Source: an uncultured Eubacteriales bacterium (lineage in GTDB: Bacteria; Bacillota; Clostridia; Oscillospirales; Oscillospiraceae). From it: a stretch of DNA of 51,088 bases. The notes beneath the pieces are model-generated. The model did not search any database and was not told where the DNA came from. It was given only the letters and a program-made list of their open reading frames with translations. Position numbers and translations under genes: made by a program. The stretch is taken from NCBI GenBank assembly GCA_902492005.1, contig CABUJV010000010.1, forward strand, positions 1-51,088, given 5' to 3'. Shown one piece after another: positions 21,909-30,412 of the stretch; the first letter of the stretch is position 1; every line of letters starts with the position of its first letter.

Positions 21909-24900
21909 TTAAGTCCGTTCCCGCTCGACGTACCGCATCAGCATGGCGGCAAACTCGGATCGGGCCGCCTGGTCCAGAGGCCGCAGGCAGCCGGTGTCAT
22001 CCCCCTTGAGCAGGCCCACGCCCGCGGCCCACTGGACAGCAGGGACGGCCCATTCGCTGATCTGCCCCGCGTCCTGGAAGCCGAGGAGATTGGTATCCTC
22101 CCCAACCGATATGTCCTCGCCCTTGTACTGGGCATAGCGGTACAGCATGGCGGCCAGCTGCTCCCGGGTGACCGGGTCATTCACGCCAAACAGTCCATTG
22201 CCGTAACCCTTTGCGATCTCCTTGGCGGCGGCCCAGCTCACCCCCGTACCATACCAGGCCCCGGCGGCCATATCCCCGAAGGAGGCCGCTGTGCCGGTGT
22301 AGGTCTCGCCGGAGAGCCGGTAGAGCACCGTGGCGGTCATGGAACGGGTCATGGCGTCATTGGGTCCAAAGGTGGTTTCGGACGTGCCCTGGAAGAGCCC
22401 GGCGTCATAGACGCCGCACACCGCGTCATAATACCAGGCGCTCTCGTCCACATCCAGGAAGGGCAGCGCCTCGCCCGGTTCGGGCTCCAGCGGCACATCG
22501 GGGTCCGGAATGGCCTGCCCGGCGCTGGAGGAGCCGGAGGAGGGACGCCTGCACACCACATCCGCGCGGTCCCGAATCCGAATCCGCGGGAAGGGTCCGT
22601 CCGGAGCATTGAAGGTGTTGTCGTAGGACGCCAGGCCGGTCGCGGTGATTTTGCGTCCCACCCGCAGGTTCTGCACGTCCTTGCCGGTGGTGATATAGCC
22701 GTCGATGAACACCCGGGCCAGCTCACCGTTCTTGTCCCGGACCATAATGGTCTGCACCAGGCCGTTTGCCTCTTCAAAGCTGGCCACCGTGCCGGAGACG
22801 GTCACAAGGCTGCCCAGGACGCTGCCGTCATTGAGCTGCCCCGCCGTGATCACCGTGGGCTTCACACTGCCCTCCCCGATGACCTTGATGGAGGTCACGG
22901 CAATCTGGCGCTCGCCCTGATAGGACGAGGTGGTGCCGGTAATGCGGACCTTGTCGCCGACCTTGTAGTCGCCCGCCACGGGGAAGGCGTTGATGCCGGC
23001 GGTGCCGTCCTGAACATAGATACAGTCGAAAAAGGCGGTGTCCTTGTCATAGCCCGAGGCATTGGAGGTGACCACGCCCTCGATGGTGAACTTGACGCCT
23101 TCGGCCTCCTCCGCCTGAACATCCGCGATGGAGGTGATGGTGGTGGGATTGAGATACTGCACCAAATTCTCGCAAATGGTGTAGTTGGCGTAATTCTTCT
23201 CGGAACCGGAATCCTCGATGGTGGCCTGGACCTCAAAATTGGACATGAAGGCCGCGCCGGAGACGACGAGCATGCCCCGGTCCGGCTGCTGCTCACTGGC
23301 CATCACCAGCAGGCGGCCGTCATTTTCGGCATAGGCATACTTGGGGATACCGTCACCGCCCAGCCCGTCTTTGTCCACGTCCACGGAATAGGTGGTGGAG
23401 TGGCCGAACACCACCGGGCTCACGGTCTCCGGCAAGGTATCAACCGGGCTGCCGGAAGCGTCCACCGCGTAGATGGAGGCGCCGCCGTAGTGGCTGAACA
23501 CTTGGGTATACATCCGGTCAAAGGGGTGGTCCGCATCAAATTCGACGTTTTCCGTCAGAAGGTTTTCCCAGTTGTAGCTGGAGAAGTAGAGCCTCCATTT
23601 GTCGACGCCGTCGGCGGCGCTGCGGACGTCGTCATACGTGGCGTCGTCGCTGATGCGCAGGCTGGAGCCCAGCGCCGCCAACAGCTCGTTCTGCGTCGCG
23701 GCCATGTGCTTGATGGCCGGATTGCTTTGAATCACGTCATAGTTCTCATAGTTGTCCGACCAGCCGGCCAGAATCACCATGCCGCCCGCCTCGTTGAAGG
23801 CCTTGACGGCGGCCAGTTCGTCCACGGAGTAGGTCCTGGGGTCGCTCTGCGCATCGGCCAGACGGCGGGAAGGCGCGGTAAAGATCATCGCCTTGTACTT
23901 TTCGTTGGAACAGGCGGCGATCAGTTCTTCGCTGGACTTGAGCTCCACCGTCCGCACGCCGTAGCCCGCGGCCAGGTTGCCGAAGTTGCCCATCGAGTCC
24001 TTATAATTGCCCGCCACATACTCGTTGTAGTGGGAGGCGTCGATGCCGATATACACCAGCTTGGCGGAATCCAGCACATCCAGCGTCACGTCCATGGCGT
24101 ATTCATACTCCACGCCCTTCTGCTCCATCAGGGCCGTCACGGTGATGGTCATGACCCTGGCCGCCGTCGGGGTATACCGGAACGGGATCGACAGCGACCC
24201 AGAGGCGGGAACCGTGTAGCCGCCGGCGTCCATACCAAGGGTCTCGCCGCCGCTGGTGTAGGTCACCGATTTGACGGCGGCGTCCGCGCTCTCGCTGTTG
24301 AACAGAGTGGTGGTGATGGTCAGCTCCTCGTTGGTAACAGGGGTGGAGGTACCGCACACCACGCTGGAGATGCCCAGCTTCAGGGTCTCTCCCACCCAGA
24401 CCGGCGCGGTGACCGCCAGATCCCCGTCGCCCTCGGTGACACGGATGTAGTAATAGCTGTATGTGGGGTCCAGGGTACAGCTCAGCATGCCGGAGGCCAG
24501 CTCAGCGGGATCATCCCAGGTGTAGGCCACCCGGCCGGAGTTGACGATGACCTCGACCTTGGAGATAGAGTCCGTCCGGTCGGGGTCGGAGACCTGGACG
24601 CTGACGTCCAGCTCTTCCGGAATCTCCTCGAGGATGGAGCCCAGCGGCAGGTCGTTGACCGTGTAGTAGATCTCCAGGTTCTTGTCCTCTGTGGCGTACA
24701 TCCGATGGCTGCGGATGGCATCGTAGAGGCCCTGCTCGCTGAAGTCGTCGGTGAGGATGACGTCCCGCGCGTCGTTGGCGTTGCCCCACTTGCCCTTGTG
24801 GTTGTCCTGGTTGTTGGTGGGGGCCACATGCCAGCCCTTATCCAGCGCCATGGTGTAATACTCATAGCTGGGGTAATAGCCGCCGGCGCCGATGGCGCCC

Positions 24901-27533
24901 TCGCCGTTGCCCACCTCGACCATATACATCCGGCTGTCAATGAGGGCATCCCAGTAAGAGAAGTCGGAGAAGGTGCCGAAGGTAGATCCGGGATGGTTAA
25001 ACTGGGACAGGGAGTCCACGCCCTCCGGCTGACTCAGCAGGGCGTAATAGGCCTTCATGCCTGCGTCGTCGGTCTTGTTGTTCAGGGTCGTGTTGTTCCG
25101 GGAGACGATACCTGCGGTATTAAAGGTGTTGATGTGGCCGGGGCCGCCGGACCAGGTCATCTCAAAGCCGCCCAGGGCGATCTTGCCGTTGCTCTCGGCG
25201 TTGAAGGCGTCGATGGCCGTCTTGTAGGAATTCCAGGTCTCCTGGCTGTACGCGGTGGCCAGGCTCATATCGTAGAGGGCCCCCTCCGGGTTGGCCGCGC
25301 CGGACTTGTCAAAATAGTTGGAGTGGTCGGTAAAGGCCACGAAGTCCACGTTGGCGCTGTCCGGCAGGTTGGCCACATAGCTCAGGGCGGACTCTAGGGT
25401 GCCGGAGCCGTCGGAGTACTGGGTGTGGGAGTGGAGCTGGCCGAAATAGAGCTGCTCGGCAGACTGCCCCACCGTGAAGCTCCAGGTCTTGCCGGAGGAC
25501 TTCCCGTCCGCGCGGGTGACGGTAACCGTGGCGGTATACCGCCCGTCCTGCAGATCGGTCTCCGGCGTATAGACGGCCTTGCCGCCGTCCACCGTCATGG
25601 CCGCCTCATGCAGCGCCATGCCGCTGGACTTCAGCGTCAGCACAGCGGCCGGGGCCTCTCCCCCGTTGCTGAACTGCGCCGAAATGACGGGCCGCTTCTC
25701 CTCTCCGGTCTCAGCGCCGGCCGCAGGCGTCACCGCTCCGATGACAGGTTCGTCCTTGACAGCGACGGCAGCCGTCCCTGAAATGGCCGTACCCTTGGTG
25801 TCCTGACCGGTCACGGTGATGGTGATGCTCTCGCCGGTAACTGCGTCCACAGGGATGGTGTAGGCGCCGTTCCCGTCGGCGGTGAGCACGGTCTCCCCCG
25901 CCTTCACGGTGAGTCCTGCCTCAGACACGCCGAACACCGCGTCCACGGTGAAGGTAAAGGTATACGCCTGGCCCACGTAAGCGTCCGGCAGGGTCCCGAA
26001 CACCACCTGAGGGAGATTGACCACGCCGTCGGTCACCTTTACACCGTCCGCCACAGGGCAAAGCTGGAAGGTATAGATGTCCTTGTCGGTGACGTTGTAC
26101 ATACTGTAGGTCTTGTAGGCTCCGGCATAGTATTCCAGATACTGGCTGTACTTACCGTTAAACTTGGCCGTCCGGCTCTCCAGCGTATAGCCGCCGTTGT
26201 ACTCCGCCAGCGTCCAGTCGGCATCCTCCGTAGCCTCCTGCTGATAGAAGGCGTTGTTGCCGGTGCCGTTGGAACAGAGGTAGCCGTCATGGGCCGTCTT
26301 GAAGCGGTAGTAGTCTCCGTTCTTCTCTATCGTGAAGACCCGTCCGCCATTGGCCGCCGCAGCTTTTCCATCCGTGATCTCAGCCGAGGCGCTGGTGATG
26401 GAGGGGCTCTCCGTATTGTCGTCCTGCCCGGCCAGCACGCCCTGGGAGGAGAGGTTATACAACACCACCTGATCGCCGGCAGCCGGGAGGTCGCCGCCGG
26501 GCGTCGGGATGTCTCCAGAGACCTTATAGAACGCCTGCGCAAAAAGGCCCTCCTTGTCAGCCGCGATGGTTCCATAGGCACTCCAATTACTCTTTTCCGC
26601 ATACCACTCCAGGTACATACCGCGTGCCGCATTTTTAATGTAATAGCAGTTCTCCGTCGCTGCGTCAGAGACCTCCCAAGCGGTATTTACATCATCGAGA
26701 GGCGTACTGGAGTAGCTTGCTCCCATAGACAGTTTCTTGCCATCAGCGGTCGCAAAAGTATACGTTCCGTCCGCATTCACGCCCACTGTCCACACATCGG
26801 CCGCCGTAAATCCGGAGAGCGTACCCTCCGACATCGTCACGTCTGTGCCCAGGTTATAGTACCCATTATAGGTCGTGGAAAGCGCCTTGCCATTGGCAGG
26901 GTTGTAAATCACTACCCTGGCGCCATCGGTCAACGGGCCCTCAGGTTCAGGATCGGGGTCGGGCGTGGGGTCCGGCTCACTGGAGCCTTCGTCCAGCTTA
27001 TATAGGGTAAAGTCGGAGGGATATCCAGCCGGATTGCCGGATACCGTTGCACTCTTATATGCCCTGAATTTGTTCTCCGATCCCTTATTGCTGGCCAATA
27101 TCACCGTGTCCTCGCCATGTCCAGCAAACTGGAAGGTCCCTGTTTCAGAGCAGGTAACGCCCCAGCTATAGGTACCGGATTGGATGCCGTTATTATTTCC
27201 TCCCTTCGGAGCAATCGTGACCCCGTTGCTGTCCGTCAGGGTCACCACAGAATCTCCTACCGTGATATCCCAAACCGTATTTGCAGCCGGATTCACCACT
27301 TGATTGTCAGATGATGATGTAATGGCTTGGGCAGATACCCAAGTCCCATCCAAAACGCCGGGTCCATAGCCTGTATCGACTGTCATTACATACTTGCCTG
27401 AGACCAGCTCCTCCATGGAACTGATTTTCGTGTATGTGCTCTCCTCTGCCGCCCAAGCCACCGCCGGCAGCATGGTCACAGCCATCGCCGCAGTCAGCAG
27501 CAGAGCCAGCATGCGGCGTCTGAGTCTGTTCAT
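21909..27533 (-). CDS. Giant secreted PHP-hydrolase (CehA/McbA-like) surface protein with SLH anchor
   Basis: A 1874-residue exported protein. After a signal peptide (ending VAWAAEES) come three related beta-rich modules (about 35-190, 205-345, 355-500; the second contains VVIYNPANGKAL) and Ig-like modules. A PHP phosphoesterase-fold domain starts near residue 700, with LHSHTQYSDG, AFTDHSNYF, FNHPGS and TNNQDNH supplying metal ligands. A domain resembling a class I glutamine amidotransferase fold (about 1160-1400) and an OB-fold-like domain (about 1430-1530, CIYVQDGTAGI, GDKVRITGTTSSY) follow. Three SLH motifs close the protein (from about 1685, ending SEFAAMLMRYVE). The ATG at 27533 has AGAGGAGG six bases upstream. 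An extracellular hydrolase role is likely; the substrate is unknown. Confidence 0.85.
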   Translation of the reverse strand: MNRLRRRMLALLLTAAMAVTMLPAVAWAAEESTYTKISSMEELVSGKYVMTVDTGYGPGVLDGTWVSAQAITSSSDNQVVNPAANTVWDITVGDSVVTLTDSNGVTIAPKGGNNNGIQSGTYSWGVTCSETGTFQFAGHGEDTVILASNKGSENKFRAYKSATVSGNPAGYPSDFTLYKLDEGSSEPDPTPDPDPEPEGPLTDGARVVIYNPANGKALSTTYNGYYNLGTDVTMSEGTLSGFTAADVWTVGVNADGTYTFATADGKKLSMGASYSSTPLDDVNTAWEVSDAATENCYYIKNAARGMYLEWYAEKSNWSAYGTIAADKEGLFAQAFYKVSGDIPTPGGDLPAAGDQVVLYNLSSQGVLAGQDDNTESPSITSASAEITDGKAAAANGGRVFTIEKNGDYYRFKTAHDGYLCSNGTGNNAFYQQEATEDADWTLAEYNGGYTLESRTAKFNGKYSQYLEYYAGAYKTYSMYNVTDKDIYTFQLCPVADGVKVTDGVVNLPQVVFGTLPDAYVGQAYTFTFTVDAVFGVSEAGLTVKAGETVLTADGNGAYTIPVDAVTGESITITVTGQDTKGTAISGTAAVAVKDEPVIGAVTPAAGAETGEEKRPVISAQFSNGGEAPAAVLTLKSSGMALHEAAMTVDGGKAVYTPETDLQDGRYTATVTVTRADGKSSGKTWSFTVGQSAEQLYFGQLHSHTQYSDGSGTLESALSYVANLPDSANVDFVAFTDHSNYFDKSGAANPEGALYDMSLATAYSQETWNSYKTAIDAFNAESNGKIALGGFEMTWSGGPGHINTFNTAGIVSRNNTTLNNKTDDAGMKAYYALLSQPEGVDSLSQFNHPGSTFGTFSDFSYWDALIDSRMYMVEVGNGEGAIGAGGYYPSYEYYTMALDKGWHVAPTNNQDNHKGKWGNANDARDVILTDDFSEQGLYDAIRSHRMYATEDKNLEIYYTVNDLPLGSILEEIPEELDVSVQVSDPDRTDSISKVEVIVNSGRVAYTWDDPAELASGMLSCTLDPTYSYYYIRVTEGDGDLAVTAPVWVGETLKLGISSVVCGTSTPVTNEELTITTTLFNSESADAAVKSVTYTSGGETLGMDAGGYTVPASGSLSIPFRYTPTAARVMTITVTALMEQKGVEYEYAMDVTLDVLDSAKLVYIGIDASHYNEYVAGNYKDSMGNFGNLAAGYGVRTVELKSSEELIAACSNEKYKAMIFTAPSRRLADAQSDPRTYSVDELAAVKAFNEAGGMVILAGWSDNYENYDVIQSNPAIKHMAATQNELLAALGSSLRISDDATYDDVRSAADGVDKWRLYFSSYNWENLLTENVEFDADHPFDRMYTQVFSHYGGASIYAVDASGSPVDTLPETVSPVVFGHSTTYSVDVDKDGLGGDGIPKYAYAENDGRLLVMASEQQPDRGMLVVSGAAFMSNFEVQATIEDSGSEKNYANYTICENLVQYLNPTTITSIADVQAEEAEGVKFTIEGVVTSNASGYDKDTAFFDCIYVQDGTAGINAFPVAGDYKVGDKVRITGTTSSYQGERQIAVTSIKVIGEGSVKPTVITAGQLNDGSVLGSLVTVSGTVASFEEANGLVQTIMVRDKNGELARVFIDGYITTGKDVQNLRVGRKITATGLASYDNTFNAPDGPFPRIRIRDRADVVCRRPSSGSSSAGQAIPDPDVPLEPEPGEALPFLDVDESAWYYDAVCGVYDAGLFQGTSETTFGPNDAMTRSMTATVLYRLSGETYTGTAASFGDMAAGAWYGTGVSWAAAKEIAKGYGNGLFGVNDPVTREQLAAMLYRYAQYKGEDISVGEDTNLLGFQDAGQISEWAVPAVQWAAGVGLLKGDDTGCLRPLDQAARSEFAAMLMRYVERERT

Positions 27534-27765
27534 AGTGATCCTCCTCTGATTTTTCACAGGATTCCTTCATGGCAATCTCAAAAAATGTCCGGGGTCTGAC
27601 TTGCTTTCGCCCAGTATGTTTTGACCCATCACTCCTCTGTCAAATCGTCATTCGCCCTCTGATCCAGCCGTTCCCGTTCCATTTGAACTGTTTTAAATCC
27701 AAGCTCTTCTGTGCAGATTCACCTCCAATTGTTACATTTTCACGAGATCCAATTCGCATGGGTAT

Positions 27766-27794
27766 ATTATAGCGTTTATTCTGGTTACATGCAA
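27766..27794 (-). promoter_or_regulatory. Sigma-A-type promoter of the PHP/SLH gene
   Basis: On the minus strand, TTGCAT (27794-27789), a 17-base spacer and a consensus TATAAT (27771-27766), giving a leader of about 225 bases. The spacer starts with GTAACCAG, which with the end of the -35 gives ATGTAACCAG. The same ten bases occur (minus strand) at 8750-8759 in the GH20/VWA intergenic region. Confidence 0.75.
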
Positions 27795-27802
27795 TGTCCC
27801 GC

Positions 27803-27829
27803 TGTAAAATTTACATATATTTCTGTAAA
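27803..27829. promoter_or_regulatory. TGTAAA repeats upstream of the PHP/SLH promoter
   Basis: An inverted repeat, TGTAAA-A-TTTACA (27803-27815), is followed by another TGTAAA (27824-27829), about eight to 35 bases upstream of the -35. It is a candidate regulator-binding site. The rest of the 27534-27946 gap holds the leader and the PutP terminator. Confidence 0.4.
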
Positions 27830-27884
27830 TTTCCGGTCATGTTTTCAGCAAATCCGCTGCCGCGCTGTGATTTCCCCGTGGAAA

Positions 27885-27933
27885 GGCCAAAAGAGCCGCG
27901 CCGTGGATGGAGCCCATCCACGGCGCGGCTCTT
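27885..27933 (-). terminator. Terminator of the PutP-like symporter gene
   Basis: A perfect 20-bp stem: the arms 27891-27910 and 27914-27933 pair around three bases (arm core AAGAGCCGCGCCGTGGATGG). On the minus strand the stem ends CTCTTTTGG. It lies 13 bases after the PutP stop. Confidence 0.85.
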
Positions 27934-27946
27934 GCTCTCAGAATGG

Positions 27947-29488
27947 TCAGCGGACCGCCTTGACGGCATCAAATTCATCACAGATTTCCTGCGATGGAGA
28001 GGCGGTAGCCAGGGAGACCGCCACAATCGCCGCACAGGCCGCCAGGAAGGCGGGCAGCAGCTCGTAGATATCCCAGGCCCCGCCGACAGGCCGCACCAGG
28101 TATTTCCACACAAAGACCATGACGCCGCCGACGATCATGCCGGACAGCGCGCCCCATTTGTTGCTCCGCTTCCAAAACAGCGCAAAGAGCATTACCGGGC
28201 CAAAGGCGGCGCCGAACCCCGCCCAGGCAAAGGAGACGATGGTAAAGACCGAGCTGTTGGGGTCCCAGGCCAGCACGACGCTGACCAGCGCAATGGCGAT
28301 GACCGTCCCGCGGGCGGCCAGCATGGAGGCCCTTTCGCTCATTTTGATGTGGAAAAAATCCTGAAGTAGGTCCTGCGACACACTGGACGCCGCAGTCAGA
28401 AGCTGGGAGTCGGCCGTGGACATGGTGCAGGCCAGGATACCCGCCAGCACCACCCCGGCTACCAGGGCAAAGAACACGCCGTGCCGGCTGAGCAGGTCGG
28501 CCAGCTGAACGATCACGGTCTCCGACTCCGCGCTGGAGGAAAACATGGGAATCTTCCCGTTCAGGGATACGCTGTAGCCGATGATACCGATGAGGATGGC
28601 CACGAACATGGAGATCACCACCCAGACGGAGGCGATGCGGCGGGATACCTTCAGCTTGTTCTCGTCCCGGATGGCCATAAAGCGCAGGAGGATATGGGGC
28701 ATTCCAAAATAGCCCAAACCCCAGGCCAGGGTGGAGACGATACTCAGCGTACCGTAAGTCGACGCCTCGCCCGCCGCCATGTTGTGTCCCTGGGTCAGGT
28801 TCAGGTAGCCGGGCAGAGCACTGGCATTCTGCAGGACCGTATCCCAGCCGCCTGCCTGCTGGATGCCGAAAAAGACGATGACCACCAGGGCGATGGACAT
28901 GACGATGCTCTGGATCAGATCGGTCGTCGATACCGCCAGAAACCCGCCCAGAACCGTGTAGCCGATGATGACCACGGCGCCCACGATCATGGCCACATGG
29001 TAATCCACCCCGAAGAGGCTGTTGAACAGGGTGCCCACCGCCTTAAAACCGGAGGCCGTATAAGGGATGAAGAAAATCAGAATGACCACCGCCGCAATGC
29101 ACGAGAGCACATGGCGGTCATCCCGATAGCGGCGGGAGAAAAAGTCGGGAATGGTGATCGCCCCGGTGCGGACCGAATAGCGGCGCAGCCGTTTGGCCAC
29201 AATCAGCCAGTTGAGATAGGTGCCCGCCGCCAATCCGATGGCGGTCCAGCCGGGTTCCGCAATGCCGCTGAGATAGGCCAGCCCCGGCAGGCCCATGAGC
29301 AGCCAGCTGCTCATATCCGACGCTTCCGCGCTCATGGCCGTGACGATGGGCCCCAGCTTCCGGCCGCCCAGATAGAACTCGTGCGACGACGAGCCGCTGC
29401 CCTGCCGGCTGAAGTAAAAGCCCACATAGATCATAAGGATCAGATAAATGATGATTGCCGCGATGATACAGAATTGTGCCGTAGTCAT
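27947..29488 (-). CDS. putP: Sodium:solute symporter, PutP (Na+/proline) type
   Basis: A 513-residue sodium:solute symporter (SSF family) with about 13 transmembrane helices, the usual PutP length. Family landmarks are the opening YLILMIYVGFYFSRQ, YLGGRKLGPIVTAMSAEASD (Na+-site region), SGIAEPGWTAIG, LRFMAIRDENKLKVSRRIA and ILACTMSTADSQLLTAASS, all close to PutP. Import of proline coupled to Na+ is the likely function; another amino acid cannot be excluded. The ATG at 29488 has GAGGGG six bases upstream. It has its own promoter, with a large palindrome and TAGACT repeats around it, just downstream of a TetR-type regulator gene. Confidence 0.88.
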   Translation of the reverse strand: MTTAQFCIIAAIIIYLILMIYVGFYFSRQGSGSSSHEFYLGGRKLGPIVTAMSAEASDMSSWLLMGLPGLAYLSGIAEPGWTAIGLAAGTYLNWLIVAKRLRRYSVRTGAITIPDFFSRRYRDDRHVLSCIAAVVILIFFIPYTASGFKAVGTLFNSLFGVDYHVAMIVGAVVIIGYTVLGGFLAVSTTDLIQSIVMSIALVVIVFFGIQQAGGWDTVLQNASALPGYLNLTQGHNMAAGEASTYGTLSIVSTLAWGLGYFGMPHILLRFMAIRDENKLKVSRRIASVWVVISMFVAILIGIIGYSVSLNGKIPMFSSSAESETVIVQLADLLSRHGVFFALVAGVVLAGILACTMSTADSQLLTAASSVSQDLLQDFFHIKMSERASMLAARGTVIAIALVSVVLAWDPNSSVFTIVSFAWAGFGAAFGPVMLFALFWKRSNKWGALSGMIVGGVMVFVWKYLVRPVGGAWDIYELLPAFLAACAAIVAVSLATASPSQEICDEFDAVKAVR

Positions 29489-29561
29489 GGAAGTCCCCTC
29501 CAAACCTTGCCGCAGCCGTGCACACCCAGAGCGCGAAATGCGGCGAAACAAGAATAGACTT

Positions 29562-29590
29562 ATCATACCACGACAAAAAATAGACTGCAA
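29562..29590 (-). promoter_or_regulatory. Promoter of the PutP-like gene with repeated TAGACT sites
   Basis: On the minus strand, TTGCAG (29590-29585), a 17-base spacer and TATGAT (29567-29562). The plus-strand hexamer TAGACT occurs at 29555, 29581 and 29605, 24-26 bases apart and bracketing the promoter, with an inverted AGTCTA at 29613. Confidence 0.7.
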
Positions 29591-29634
29591 TGCAGAACGA
29601 GGTATAGACTTTAGTCTATACCTCGTTCTGCATT
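29589..29634. promoter_or_regulatory. 22-bp perfect inverted repeat upstream of the PutP promoter (operator and/or TetR terminator)
   Basis: The arms 29589-29610 and 29613-29634 are perfectly complementary (core GTATAGACT/AGTCTATAC). It abuts the PutP -35 and starts 31 bases after the TetR stop. A T-run occurs on the plus side and, eleven bases away, on the minus side. It could end TetR transcripts, bind the regulator, or both. Confidence 0.7.
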
Positions 29635-29665
29635 TTTCGTAAAACCATCTGTAATTTCAGGCCTG

Positions 29666-30277
29666 TCATTCCAGACCTTTTTTAGGCGTTTTATCAGGCA
29701 ATAACCCGCTCAGAAAAGAGGGCAGTACCTGAGACGCATAATCCCGCAGGGAATATTCCCCGCCGCACAGGCACCAGTCGTACATCAGCGCCCGCTCACA
29801 CAGGGCGTAGAGCTTGACCATATCATTGACGCTGCGCCGGGCGGACAGCTCCCCGGCGGCCTGCCCTGTGGAGATGATGCGCCGCAGCAGGCGGTAATAG
29901 GTCCGTTTGTGGTCCAGCAGGTGCTTGGCCCCGTTGGTCACCAGCTGGGTGGACAGCAGCCGGGCCAGCAGATCCATGGAGACGCTGTTTTCGATCATCC
30001 CGAACAGCTCGCCGTTGAGAAAGAGAAGCTGCTCCATGGCGGTCATGCCGGGGGACATGGTCGCCTGCAGCGCCTCGTACTTCTCGTCAAACAGGTCGCT
30101 CAGAGTACTCAGGAGCGCATCCTTGCCGTCAAAGTAGTGATAAAAGGACCCCTTGGAGGTCTGGGACAGATCAATGATTTCTTCCACCGTAGTGTGCTCG
30201 TAGCCCTGCTCGTAAAAGAGCTGCCAGGCCGCGCTGACGATCCTGCCCCTGGTATTGCGCGCGTTCTTCTTGGCCAT
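29666..30277 (-). CDS. TetR/AcrR-family transcriptional regulator
   Basis: A 203-residue TetR-type repressor. The N-terminal DNA-binding domain reads RGRIVSAAWQLFYEQGYEHT and continues to SKGSFYHYFDGKDALL, the family's signature helix-turn-helix. The C-terminal ligand domain is variable and gives no clue to the effector. The ATG at 30277 has GGAGG eight bases upstream; the longer open frame before it lies in a terminator hairpin. It is followed by the 22-bp palindrome and the PutP promoter, so the transporter gene is the obvious candidate target. Confidence 0.9.
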   Translation of the reverse strand: MAKKNARNTRGRIVSAAWQLFYEQGYEHTTVEEIIDLSQTSKGSFYHYFDGKDALLSTLSDLFDEKYEALQATMSPGMTAMEQLLFLNGELFGMIENSVSMDLLARLLSTQLVTNGAKHLLDHKRTYYRLLRRIISTGQAAGELSARRSVNDMVKLYALCERALMYDWCLCGGEYSLRDYASQVLPSFLSGLLPDKTPKKGLE

Positions 30278-30312
30278 AAGCGCACCCTCCTTTTCCTTTT
30301 GATGAGAAAGGG

Positions 30313-30345
30313 GGAGGGCGGAACGGCATGGCCGTTCCGCCCTCC
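30313..30345 (-). terminator. Hairpin after the beta-helix/SLH gene
   Basis: GGAGGGCGGAACGGC (30313-30327) pairs perfectly with GCCGTTCCGCCCTCC (30331-30345) around ATG. On the minus strand it is followed by CCCTTTCTC, a poor U-tract. It lies 68 bases after the SLH gene stop and 36 before the TetR start. Confidence 0.6.
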
Positions 30346-30412
30346 GCTCTGATGGATGACCCGCCGGTTTCTTATGCGTCCACATCAGAGCAAGGATTCA
30401 TTGTCTTGACGG

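Noticed and set aside
27891..27933. 20-bp perfect inverted repeat as a recombination site or operator
   Set aside because: Its place just after the PutP stop with following T residues fits an ordinary terminator.
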